Shown: in pieces, positions 1 to 9,742 of the stretch
Layout: each line of letters begins with the position of its first letter
How positions within the stretch are numbered: the first letter of the stretch is position 1
From: Microvelia longipes
Taxonomy: Eukaryota; Arthropoda; Insecta; Hemiptera; Veliidae
DNA length: 64,000 nucleotides
Reading direction: 5' to 3'
Assembly (NCBI GenBank): GCA_018340805.1
Contig: JACMZG010000008.1
Location: 81,977,598-82,041,597 of the forward strand
The notes under the pieces: generated by a model
Database searches by the model: none
What the model was told of the DNA's origin: nothing
What the model saw: only the letters and a program-made list of their open reading frames with translations
Program-made: the position numbers and the translations under genes

Positions 1-2616
1 GTTTACGAGGACCCGGCCAAGGTGATCAGGAAATGGGAAACTGGCTTGCTAGAAAATAAGGTTCTTAAATCCTGTTGGGTTGAGGTTGCCCTTAAATACG
101 TCGGCAAAGAAGTGCTAGACGTTTGGCGCTCGCAATGTATACTTGATGCTACCTGGGAAGAGTTTGTCAATTTTATAAACTCCCGTTACTCAGCTCCTAG
201 TGACGTGTCTCAGCTTAGAGCAAATTATCATGGCGTAAAACAAGGTGAAAATGACAACGTCGAGAGATTCCTAAGAGAGAAATACGCGATATTCAAACGA
301 ATATACCCGTTAAACCAAGATTCTGATTTCATCGAAACGGTGACGGAATTAGTCGTGCCATACCTGCGTCAGCTTTTGCGTTTGAGAGAGCCTAAATCAG
401 TAAACGACTTTATTGCAATGGCCCGTAGGCTTGAATCGGATCGGTGTGACCAGCCATCTACATCCTCTTCAACGAACCCCTTTGTGAGTCCAGTTACTCA
501 ACAGAAACCTGAGGTTAGGACATATAAACCACGTCCCGAGTATCAACCTGCTCCGCGATTTCAAAATAGGTCGTCGGGAGATAGGGGAAATAGTTCCATG
601 GATGGAACTCGGAGGAACGATAACTACCCTAATTCTAATAGATGGCGTGGCAATTACACTTCCAATCAGAGACCTCACGACACAACTGCCCGTCAAGACA
701 CAAGAAGAGAAGCTCCAGCCACCAATAAGCCCCACTTACAACTTAAGCATTTAAACGATGCCCGGAGATGACACGAGTCCACGGCTAGCTTTTAGACTTA
801 GCGATGGTAGTGAATTTATGGCGCTTATCGATACCCAAGCTTCTAGATCTTTTATAAGCGAAAAATTAGCCTCACACCCCGACGTTAAGGTCGTTTCACG
901 CATAGAAGGGAAGGTTAACTTTGGTGCTTTCACTACTAGTGGGAGATCAGAAGGACAGGCTACTTTTATTATTGATGTACAGGGCGCGAAAATATACGGT
1001 AGAGGCTGAAATCTTGAAGGATTCAGTTTACCCCTTTTGCTAGGAGAGACTTGGCTCCGCCAACATGCCGTAGTTGTCGACTACGGAAATTATACTTGCT
1101 CTATAGGTAAACGGGAACGCACAACGGTCAGTTGGCGTGCAGAACCTCAAGAGATAGTTGATCTTGCCATCCCCGAAGGAATTATCGACTCCAACCTGAA
1201 CAACGAACAGCGCAAAGACGTTATTGAAGTCCTTCAGACTTATTCGCGCTGCTTCCAAGGGTTAGGCCGGACTAGATCCGTTTTACACAAGATTAAATTA
1301 AGGGACGAGACTCCCCGTCGACAACATCCATACAAATATAATGATGAGAAGCGGGCTGAGATATGTAAGCAGGTTAGAGAGTTAGAGGCTGAAGGTTTAA
1401 TCCAGCCCAGTGAATCTGCCTGGTCCAGTCCTGTGGTGCTAGTAAAGAAAAAGGACGGCGATTATCGACTGTGTGTCGACTACCGAAAATTAAACGAGGT
1501 AACAGAGGACGATGCCTACCCTATGCCTGATCTTCGAGAGCAACTGCATACGTTAGGTGAAGCGCGTTTCTTCACAAAGTTTGACCTTAAGTCCGGTTTT
1601 TGGCAAGTCGAGTTGGATCCGACATCTCGTCAGCTCACCGCTTTCTCTACTCCACTCGGATTGTATGAGTTCATAGTCATGCCTTTTGGGTTAAAAGGTA
1701 GCCCCAGTTCCTTTCAGAGACTCACCGAAAAGGTTCTTCGAGGTTATATAGGCAAATTTGCCAAAGTTTACCTGGACGATTTCGTCGTGTACAGCAAGAC
1801 TTAGGAAGAGCACCTGTACCACATAAGCCTAGTGCTGGAGAGACTAATCCAACATAATCTGACGTGCAAGATCTCGAAGTGCAGTATCGGCGCTCAGGAG
1901 ATAGAATATCTGGGTCATATTATTTCCACAGAAGGGATAGCTACTCAGCCGGAAAAGCTTAAGGCCATAGCAGAGTTCCCGACCCCGCGAAACAAAAAAG
2001 GAATTCGCCAGTTTACGGGTCTCTGTCAGTGGTACGGCGAATTTGTGGATCATCTTGCAGACGTCGCGGCTCCACTCACCGATCTTACTAAGAATAAGAC
2101 GAGGTGGCGTTGGGGAGAAAGGGAAAACCAAGCTTTTCTAGCCCTTAAGGCTAGGCTGGCAGACGCTCCAAGTCTGGCCCACTACAATCCTAACTTACCC
2201 CTAATTTTACAAACCGACGCGTCAGAAATTGGTTTAGGTGCAGTCCTTTTTCAGGAAACTGATAAAAAGCAGGTGTTAGGATTCGCGAGCAGAAAACTTA
2301 ATGACGCCGAGACTCGGTACACGGCTTTTGAAAGGGAAGCTCTAGCTGTAATATGGGCCATAGGGAAGTATCGCCCAATGTTAGAGGGACGCAATTTCAT
2401 ACTTATTACAGACAATAGTGCTCTGACGTGGATGACTAAAAATAAGGATGTTAATAGCAAGGTGCACAGATGGTTTCTGGCCCTTATGGGATATAAATTC
2501 ACCCTGCAGCATAGGCCAGGAGTTCTGAACCAAGCCGCTGACGCCCTGTCGAGGGACCCGATCGGGGAAGACGAACCTATGCTGGATATCGAAACCCCGC
2601 CTAGTCGTCATCTACC
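1..2616 (+). pseudogene. pol: Host Ty3/gypsy element, gag-pol 5' part (broken)
   Basis: The window opens inside gag of an LTR retrotransposon. Read in order: a capsid-like Gag region (about 1-460), a basic Arg/Asn-rich Gag tail without a CCHC knuckle (480-755), an aspartic protease with DTQAS at 830-844, reverse transcriptase with YLDD at 1769-1780, and RNase H with the QTDAS and ITDNSALTW blocks up to about 2560. This order and these motifs are those of Ty3/gypsy Pol, which copies element RNA into DNA. It is not functional: an extra A near 755 separates gag from protease, a small indel lies near 984, and an in-frame TAG (1802-1804) follows YLDD. The reading stops at 2616, where an inverted copy of the same element begins; it resumes at 7381. 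Family assignment is confident. Confidence 0.93.
2578..2616 (+). repeat. 39-bp direct duplication at left junction of the inverted copy
   Basis: This is the host RNase H/integrase linker sequence ending exactly where the inverted block starts. The same 39 bases recur without change at 7381-7419 on the far side. Confidence 0.9.
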
Positions 2617-4302
2617 GTCTAAGTTGAAACAAGATCTCGGGAATATTTTCATCCCATCGGTTATGGTTTTCTCCGTCCAGCGCAATGCGGATTCCTTTTT
2701 TGATTTCTTGATTACGTCGCTCGGTTGGATTCGCCCGTGGTTGATATACCGCTGTGGTCCATAGTTCGCATCTCCACTCATTTACTACGGTGTCTGACCA
2801 CTCCTTCGACGAGAACTGGGGTCCATTATCGCTAAGTATAGCCTTAGGATAACTATAGCGAGAAAATACTTCTTTCTCCAAAGTCCTAATTATCTTTCCC
2901 GTAGTCGCTTTCGTCATGGGAAAAGCCTCAACCCAACGACTGTGAAGGTCGGTGTAAACTAATAAATTAGTTTTCCCCGATTTAGACCGAGGATAGGGAC
3001 CCATGAGGTCGATGGCTCCGACTTCCCACGTCTTCGTGGCTCTACGAGGAACCATAGGCGTTCGCGGTTGCCCGGTGAGCGGCTTGTTGGCCATACAGAT
3101 TTGGCAAGATTTCACATAACTTCTCACTGCGTTGGTCATTCTTGGCCAATAAACGCGTTTCCTTAAGGCGTTAATAGTCTCGTCGAACCCAGGGTGACCT
3201 GCCAAACGGTGGTCATGGTATCTCTGTATTAGCTCTTCTCTCAAGTTAGACGGAGCATACAAACGAGGTCCACGGTCATCTCTATAATAGACGACATTAT
3301 TGATAAGCTGAAAATTATGTTTTTGCCTCAACCAGGCTCTCCTCTTCCGAACGTGCTTGGGAATTAACCCATCATTTAAGTAAGAAAATATCTTCTGAAG
3401 TTCTGGATCTTGATCCTGCTCAACGGCTGCGCGATCTAGAATATCGTCAGCTGCGTCACGAGTGGTACATAGACGTGTACCATCGGAAGGTAGATGACGA
3501 CTAGGCGGGGTTTCGATATCCAGCATAGGTTCGTCTTCCTCGATCGGGTCCCTCGACAGGGCGTCAGCGGCTTGGTTCAGAACTCCTGGCCTATGCTGCA
3601 GGGTGAATTTATATCCCATAAGGGCCAGAAACCATCTGTGCACCTTGCTATTAACATCCTTATTTTTAGTCATCCACGTCAGAGCACTATTGTCTGTAAT
3701 AAGTATGAAATTGCGTCCCTCTAACATTGGGCGATACTTCCCTATGGCCCATATTACAGCTAGAGCTTACCTTTCAAAAGCCGTGTACCGAGTCTCGGCG
3801 TCATTAAGTTTTCTGCGCGCGAATCCTAACACCTGCTTTTTATCAGTTTCCTGAAAAAGGACTGCACCTAAACCAATTTCTGACGCGTCGGTTTGTAAAA
3901 TTAGGGGTAAGTTAGGATTGTAGTGGGCCAGACTTGGAGCGTCTGCCAGCCTAGCCTTAAGGGCTAGAAAAGCTTGGTTTTCCCTTTCTCCCCAACGCCA
4001 CCTCGTCTTATTCTTAGTAAGATCGGTGAGTGGAGCCGCGACGTCTGCAAGATGATCCACAAATTCGCCGTACCACTGACAGAGACCCGTAAACTGGCGA
4101 ATTCCTTTTTTGTTTCGCGGGGTCGGGAACTCTGCTATGGCCTTAAGCTTTTCCGGCTGAGTAGCTATCCCTTCTGTGGAAATAATATGACCCAGATATT
4201 CTATCTCCTGAGCGCCGATACTGCACTTCGAGATCTTGCACGTCAGATTATGTGTTGGATTAGTCTCTCCAGCACTAGGCTTATGTGGTACAGGTGCTCT
4301 TC
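2617..4302 (-). pseudogene. pol: RT thumb, RNase H and partial integrase of the inverted copy
   Basis: This continues Pol after the shared TAG. It includes the RT connection (EYLGHIIS, RQFTGLCQWYGEF), RNase H (QTDASEIGLGAVLF, ITDNSALTW) and integrase. Integrase has an HHCC zinc domain (HRLAGHPG then CQIC) and the DDE core (AIDLMGPYP, LSDNGPQF, and the Glu in NPTERRNQE). Breaks: a 2-nt insertion near 4250 shifts the frame, and a substitution creates TAA at 3767-3769 inside RNase H. Sequence stops at 2617 within integrase, about 110 codons after the catalytic Glu region would normally continue to the GPY domain. The missing end is present in the host copy at 8281-8727. Confidence 0.88.
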
Positions 4303-5862
4303 CTAAGTCTTGCTGTACACGACGAAATCGTCCAGGTAAACTTTGGCAAATTTGCCTATATAACCTCGAAGAACCTTTTCGGTGAGTCTCTGAAAGGAAC
4401 TGGGGCTACCTTTTAACCCAAAAGGCATGACTATGAACTCATACAATCCGAGTGGAGTAGAGAAAGCGGTGAGCTGACGAGATGTCGGATCCAACTCGAC
4501 TTGCCAAAAACCGGACTTAAGGTCAAACTTTGTGAAGAAACGCGCTTCACCTAACGTATGCAGTTGCTCTCGAAGATCAGGCATAGGGTAGGCATCGTCC
4601 TCTGTTACCTCGTTTAATTTTCGGTAGTCGACACACAGTCGATAATCGCCGTCCTTTTTCTTTACTAGCACCACAGGACTGGACCAGGCAGATTCACTGG
4701 GCTGGATTAAACCTTCAGCCTCTAACTCTCTAACCTGCTTACATATCTCAGCCCGCTTCTCATCATTATATTTGTATGGATGTTGTCGACGGGGAGTCTC
4801 GTCCCTTAATTTAATCTTGTGTAAAACGGATCTAGTCCGGCCTAACCCTTGGAAGCAGCGCGAATAAGTCTGAAGGACTTCAATAACGTCTTTGCGCTGT
4901 TCGTTGTTCAGGTTGGAGTCGATAATTCCTTCGGGGATGGCAAGATCAACTATCTCTTGAGGTTCTGCACGCCAACTGACCGTTGTGCGTTCCCGTTTAC
5001 CTATAGAGCAAGTATAATTTCCGTAGTCGACAACTACGGCATGTTGGCGGAGCCAAGTCTCTCCTAGCAAAAGGGGGTAAACTGAATCCTTCAAGATTTC
5101 AGCCTCTACCGTATATTTTCGCCCCTGTACATCAATAATAAAAGTAGCCTGTCCTTCTGATCTCCCACTAGTAGTGAAAGCACCAAAGTTAACCTTCCCT
5201 TCTATGCGTGAAACGACCTTAACGTCGGGGTGTGAGGCTAATTTTTCGCTTATAAAAGATCTAGAAGCTTGGGTATCGATAAGCGCCATAAATTCACTAC
5301 CATCGCTAAGTCTAAAAGCTAGCCGTGGACTCGTGTCATCTCCGGGCATCGTTAAATGCTTAAGTTGTAAGTGGGGCTTATTGGTGGCTGGAGCTTCTCT
5401 TCTTGTGTCTTGACGGGCAGTTGTGTCGTGAGGTCTCTGATTGGAAGTGTAATTGCCACGCCATCTATTAGAATTAGGGTAGTTATCGTTCCTCCGAGTT
5501 CCATCCATGGAACTATTTCCCCTATCTCCCGACGACCTATTTTGAAATCGCGGAGCAGGTTGATACTCGGGACGTGGTTTATATGTCCTAACCTCAGGTT
5601 TCTGTTGAGTAACTGGACTCACAAAGGGGTTCGTTGAAGAGGATGTAGATGGCTGGTCACACCGATCCGATTCAAGCCTACGGGCCATTGCAATAAAGTC
5701 GTTTACTGATTTAGGCTCTCTCAAACGCAAAAGCTGACGCAGGTATGGCACGACTAATTCCGTCACCGTTTCGATGAAATCAGAATCTTGGTTTAACGGG
5801 TATATTCGTTTGAATATCGCGTATTTCTCTCTTAGGAATCTCTCGACGTTGTCATTTTTCAC
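4303..5862 (-). pseudogene. pol: Gag C-terminus, protease and reverse transcriptase of the inverted copy
   Basis: The frame carries the rest of Gag (capsid end and a basic Arg/Asn/Gly-rich tail lacking Cys-His knuckles), then a retropepsin-like protease with DTQAS at 5263-5277, then RT. The RT fingers/palm blocks are present, including LCVDYRKLN, FDLKSGFWQVEL and the catalytic YLDD close to the end. In this copy gag tail, protease and RT lie in a single open frame, showing that the family encodes a continuous Gag-Pol here. The frame is closed by a TAG at 4303-4305, at the same codon as in the host copy (1802-1804). The protease motif has Gln where retropepsins nearly always have Gly, again in both copies. 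The nominal first codon is only where the frame opens after the indel, not a true start. Confidence 0.88.
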
Positions 5863-7033
5863 CTTGTTTTACGCCATGATAATTTGCTCTAAGCTGAGAC
5901 ACGTCACTAGGAGCTGAGTAACGGGAGTTTATAAAATTGACAAACTCTTCCCAGGTAGCATCAAGTATACATTGCGAGCGCCAAACGTCTAGCACTTCTT
6001 TGCCGACGTATTTAAGGGCAACCTCAACCCAACAGGATTTAAGAACCTTATTTTCTAGCAAGCCAGTTTCCCATTTCCTGATCACCTTGGCCGGGTCCTC
6101 GTAAACCTTCCCTTCAAACGGCAGCATTACATAATCAAGCAAGGCTGGGTCCCAATCCACTTTCTGTTTAGGCTCATCCAATCGTTGTACAAAACTTTGT
6201 ATCAGGGCACGATTTTCCTTTGACTGTTGGATAAATGCTTCTATCAGGTTAGCCATGTCGATACAGCTAACTACTGGCGTGGCTGGTGGATTCTGAGGAG
6301 ACGGACGAGAACTTCGCGGTTGCGCGGCCTCTTCTCGCGGAAGATACGCATTACTTCTACTTGGCATAGAAGGCGGGTCGCAAATCTGATGAGGATGGCG
6401 TACTAACGGTATATCTGAAACTCTTTCTGTCAACACGTTTTGACTCGGGTGAGACAAAGGTTCATGAGTTGGAGGTGAATAAAAAGTCACAATCGGTTGT
6501 CCAACTGAATGTCTTGCAGGAATTGTATTCATTGCTTCACGGCTTATCTGTGAAGGTTCGCATCCAGCGAAAGGATTCGATAAGGACGCTGCAGCAGTGG
6601 TCTGGTTGATTTCAGTTGCGGGCGGAGGCCTATACATTTCTTTCGTACCTTGGTTTTCGATTGACGGCGGAACCGATACGTATGCATTCCTAGAACAAGA
6701 TGGCAATTCCCATGTGTCCTTAAAAGCCTCATCTATAGCTACACTCGGGCCTTGAGGTAAAGGAACTAACGGTGCCGGTCCACCTACCGCAGGATCTACG
6801 TTCGCTAACCAATTACCAAGTAAGGGAGAACCTAATGGTAAATCCGACCCAGACTGATCCTCAGTGGGGATCCAAAAGGTGTAATCTAAGGGATTGCCAA
6901 CCCCTGAGCATCGTATTACTTCTTCTAAATGGATCCTTAGGTCACTAGCGCTTCCTTTAGTACAAAGACCACGCTTACCTAACTCATACTTAATCTCCGC
7001 TACTGTAAGTTCGCACAATCTTTTAGAATACAT
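5852..7033 (-). pseudogene. gag: Gag, N-terminal SAP-like domain plus capsid region (frameshifted at its end)
   Basis: This reading frame starts at an ATG at 7033, about 330 nt after the PBS, and gives 393 residues. Residues about 7-40 (LTVAEIKYELGKRGL and onward) fit a SAP helix-extension-helix motif, a DNA/RNA-binding fold. Residues about 45-250 are a Pro/Ser-rich low-complexity linker. From about residue 300 (VYEDPAKVIRKWE) there is a retrotransposon Gag capsid-like domain with the W-x2-F-x3-F and QG features. Gag forms the particle and packages RNA. One extra A in a run near 5855-5860 ends the frame early; the host copy lacks that base and continues into the rest of Gag. The true product is therefore longer, with a basic tail and probably protease-RT in the same frame. 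Confidence 0.85.
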
Positions 7034-7363
7034 CGTAAAAAAAACACAAATATATTAACCGGTTTAACACTAAACACTACACTAATTGAGTCTAAAATAA
7101 TAAATAAAGTCAGGTTTCTATAATCAAATTAAATTTAAAGTTCACTATAAACAAAAGTTCACACGCGCACTAAGCACAAATAAATAGCTCAACCAAAATT
7201 GAATGACTTAAGGTTAAACAAACAGACCTAATCTAACCATACCCCCAAACCTAGGACTAAGTATAAAAAGGAAAACACAGGAACTACAAAATAGACTAAC
7301 AACTGAGCACATTAAACTTCACTAGTATCCAAAGATATAAATGCAGAAAAAACTAACGACTGT
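7034..7363 (-). other. 5' untranslated leader of the inverted gypsy copy
   Basis: This AT-rich stretch lies between the primer-binding site and the gag ATG on the minus strand. It has no open frame of note. Its position corresponds to the packaging and leader region of an LTR retrotransposon RNA. No LTR follows it on the outer side. Confidence 0.6.
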
Positions 7364-7379
7364 CCTGTCACGGTCGCCA
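7364..7379 (-). promoter_or_regulatory. Primer-binding site for tRNA-Arg
   Basis: The plus strand here reads CCTGTCACGGTCGCCA. That matches the 3' end of an insect tRNA-Arg (UCG type), T-arm and acceptor stem with CCA added. On the element strand it is therefore TGG followed by 13 complementary bases, the normal form of a minus-strand primer site next to a 5' LTR. The inverted copy ends one base beyond it. The match to tRNA-Arg is from memory of the tRNA sequence and should be checked by alignment. Confidence 0.8.
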
Positions 7380-7380
7380 T

Positions 7381-7419
7381 TATGCTGGATATCGAAACCC
7401 CGCCTAGTCGTCATCTACC
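7381..7419 (+). repeat. 39-bp direct duplication at right junction of the inverted copy
   Basis: Identical to 2578-2616. After this point the host element continues uninterrupted into integrase, showing that the two host parts were once contiguous. Confidence 0.9.
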
Positions 7420-8727
7420 TTCCGATGGTACACGTCTATGTACCACTCGTGACGCAGCTGACGATATTCTAGATCGCGCAGCCGTTGAGCAGGATCAAGA
7501 TCCAGAACTTCAGAAGATATTTTCTTACTTAAATGATGGGTTAATTCCCAAGCACGTTCGGAAGAGGAGAGCCTGGTTGAGGCAAAAACATAATTTTCAG
7601 CTTATCAATAATGTCGTCTATTATAGAGATGACCGTGGACCTCGTTTGTATGCTCCGTCTAACTTGAGAGAAGAGCTAATACAGAGATACCATGACCACC
7701 GTTTGGCAGGTCACCCTGGGTTCGACGAGACTATTAACGCCTTAAGGAAACGCGTTTATTGGCCAAGAATGACCAACGCAGTGAGAAGTTATGTGAAATC
7801 TTGCCAAATCTGTATGGCCAACAAGCCGCTCACCGGGCAACCGCGAACGCCTATGGTTCCTCGTAGAGCCACGAAGACGTGGGAAGTCGGAGCCATCGAC
7901 CTCATGGGTCCCTATCCTCGGTCTAAATCGGGGAAAACTAATTTATTAGTTTACACCGACCTCACAGTCGTTGGGTTGAGGCTTTTCCCATGACGAAAGC
8001 GACTACGGGAAAGATAATTAGGACTTTGGAGAAAGAAGTATTTTCTCGCTATGGTTATCCTAAGGCTATACTTAGCGATAATGGACCCCAGTTCTCGTCG
8101 AAGGAGTGGTCAGACACCGTAGTAAATGAGTGGAGATGCGAACTATGGACCACAGCGGTATATCAACCACGGGCGAATCCAACCGAGCGACGTAATCAAG
8201 AAATCAAAAAAGGAATCCGCATTGCGCTGGACGGAGAAAACCATAACCGATGGGATGAAAATATTCCCGAGATCTTGTTTCAACTTAGACAAAGGCAGAA
8301 CGTTAATTTAGGGACTTCACCTGCTAACGTTATGTTAGGGCGACCGCTGACGCAGCCAGGAGATTGGTCCAAAGTTCTGAACCCTGTTAGTGAAACACCA
8401 GAGAATAACAAGTCAAACGATGACTCAAGTACTGCACAAACTGTTTCGGAGGATGCCACCAATCGTGCGTCACAGGGTTCAACCAGTAAAGAAGGTAACC
8501 AAGAGACTCAAGTTCCTTCTTATCAGCCAGGAGAGAAGGTGATGATCAAAAACCACGCTCAGTCTGATAAGATACGTGGAATACACGCAGGTTTCGCTCC
8601 CAAATACAAGGGGCCGTACACCATTCTTCGAAGAGCAGGCAGATACGTCTACATCGTTGGCCTTGGCAGAGGTCGTACTGCCAAACTTAACCAAGATGAT
8701 CTTAAGCGCTATGTACCAAGAGCATAG
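7381..8727 (+). pseudogene. pol: Host gypsy element, integrase and C-terminal GPY domain (frameshifted)
   Basis: This is the continuation of the plus-strand host Pol. It contains the HHCC zinc domain (HRLAGHPG to CQIC near 7700-7812), the DDE catalytic core (AIDLMGPYP, LSDNGPQF, NPTERRNQE) and a Ser/Asn/Thr-rich spacer. A C-terminal GPF/Y module (KYKGPYTILRRAGRYVYIV) ends at TAG 8725-8727. Integrase joins the cDNA to host DNA. One T is missing near 7964 relative to the inverted copy and shifts the frame in the middle of the core, so the domain is read in two frames (to 7993 and from 7990). It is the only copy in the window that retains the integrase C-terminus. The methionine at 7382 is internal, not a start. 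Confidence 0.92.
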
Positions 8728-9268
8728 TCGTAAGTGATGTCGTGTATATTGTTAATGACTTAGATCATTTATACGTTCGTTTTCCTACATTTTATATTTT
8801 TATTTTCCTTTGTGCGTAACCTAATTTAAACTGCATTACTTATGTTAGTTTGATCTACCTAATGTGTATATATAAAAAAAAAAAAAAAAAAAACTATAAA
8901 TATAAATAAATAAATAAATAATAATAATAAATAATAAATAAATAATACTTAAATCTAACTTAAATTTTAGGGTATATTGATATATTGCGAATAGTAGGGG
9001 TACTACTTGCACCTTGCGAGGAGCCTTATTTTTCCGCCGGCTAGGCTCTTGGTTCCCTTGGGACGCTATCTAGTTCTCTTCGAACAAGGCTGTATCCCAT
9101 CGGTGATCCTTGTGGCACTCCCTTGATTTTGATTTCTTACGTTTTAGGTGATTTCTGCGAGTTAGTTTAGTGCTGTTAGTTTCTTATTCATACCTTCATA
9201 TTTTCTTTCGTGAATATTTGATTTTGTTTGGACTTTTAAATTTTCCGTGTTTTTATTTTCGAATCGAT
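8728..9268 (+). other. Spacer between pol and the downstream accessory frame
   Basis: There is no coding sequence here. It holds an A run of about 20 (8874-8893) followed by ATAA/ATA repeats to about 8945, then a more GC-balanced stretch. A pyrimidine-rich tract ending in TTTTAG at about 9147 could be a splice acceptor for a subgenomic RNA, as errantiviruses use for env; this is inference only. The motif GGGTATATTGA at about 8972 recurs next to the polypurine tract at 10615. Confidence 0.5.
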
Positions 9269-9742
9269 ATGGTTAAGAAGACTCCTGATTTTCATTCCTC
9301 ATTTGAGAAGGCTCAGCAAGCTTACAATAGAATCGCTGCTGCCCGACGAACGGCGATCCTGATTCCAAGGATGCAGGATCCCCTGATGTTGCAGAGCGGG
9401 TCGACCCGGAGGAGGAGGACAGCGGAGGAGGCGGTCGAGAGTCGACCACTGCCAGCTCCCATGGAGATGAGACCGGCGATTGAGTGGTCTGCTCCTCGAC
9501 CGCTGACTCTGAGTCCTCGTCCATCGGTCACGGCCCGTTCTGGCTTAAACAGGGATCCTCGCCTGTATAGGAGTAGGGATCCCCGTTTGGTAGGCAGAAG
9601 GGATCCTAGGGTAAGCTTCAAGAGGGTAGCGCCATCACGCCCATTAATTTCCAATTTAACTGTGAACCCTGTGGGCTCGGGTCCCAGCACCGCGGTGAAG
9701 CGGACCGTAATTTTAAGTTGGGGATTTCAAAAGAAAATTTAA
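9269..9742 (+). CDS. Accessory frame 3' of pol, N-terminal part, with DPR repeats (unknown function)
   Basis: I do not recognise this protein. The ATG at 9269 (context GATATGG) opens 157 codons; the frame is open further upstream but without a better start. The product is basic and Arg/Pro/Ser-rich. Three short repeats of the form RDPRL/RDPRV lie in a row at residues about 92-113 (DPRLYRSRDPRLVGRRDPRV). No signal peptide, Cys pattern or transmembrane segment is visible, so it does not look like an envelope protein despite lying in the env position between pol and the LTR. The frame ends in an A-rich stretch, and the next frame (open from 9717) overlaps it in +1. The two probably form one protein of about 340 residues split by a one-base slip. 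Confidence 0.55.
   Translation: MVKKTPDFHSSFEKAQQAYNRIAAARRTAILIPRMQDPLMLQSGSTRRRRTAEEAVESRPLPAPMEMRPAIEWSAPRPLTLSPRPSVTARSGLNRDPRLYRSRDPRLVGRRDPRVSFKRVAPSRPLISNLTVNPVGSGPSTAVKRTVILSWGFQKKI

Larger units (their letters stand above)
2617..7380 (-). mobile_element. Inverted LTR-less copy of the same gypsy element inserted in the host copy
   Basis: Read on the minus strand this block runs primer-binding site, 5' leader, gag, protease, RT, RNase H and the first two thirds of integrase. It then stops abruptly in integrase at 2617. It is nearly identical to the plus-strand flanks (1-2616 and 7381-8727), differing by scattered substitutions and short indels. No LTR is present at either end: the right end stops one base past the CCA of the tRNA-Arg PBS. 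The two junctions share a 39-bp direct duplication of host sequence (2578-2616 and 7381-7419). That is far longer than the 4-6 bp made by a gypsy integrase, so integration by the usual LTR route is unlikely. A cDNA-capture or template-switch event, or an assembly mis-join, would fit. Confidence 0.88.

Noticed and set aside
2578..7419. 39-bp duplication as an integrase target-site duplication
   Set aside because: Gypsy integrases make 4-6 bp duplications, and the inserted block has no LTR ends for integrase to use.
8874..8945. Poly(A) tail marking a separate retroposon insertion after pol
   Set aside because: The A run is followed by ATAA repeats, but no flanking target duplication or retroposon body could be defined; kept as low complexity.
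9322..9690. 122-codon minus-strand frame opposite the accessory ORF
   Set aside because: It is a shadow of the plus-strand frame; the element's strand, the ATG context and the position before the LTR favour the plus strand.
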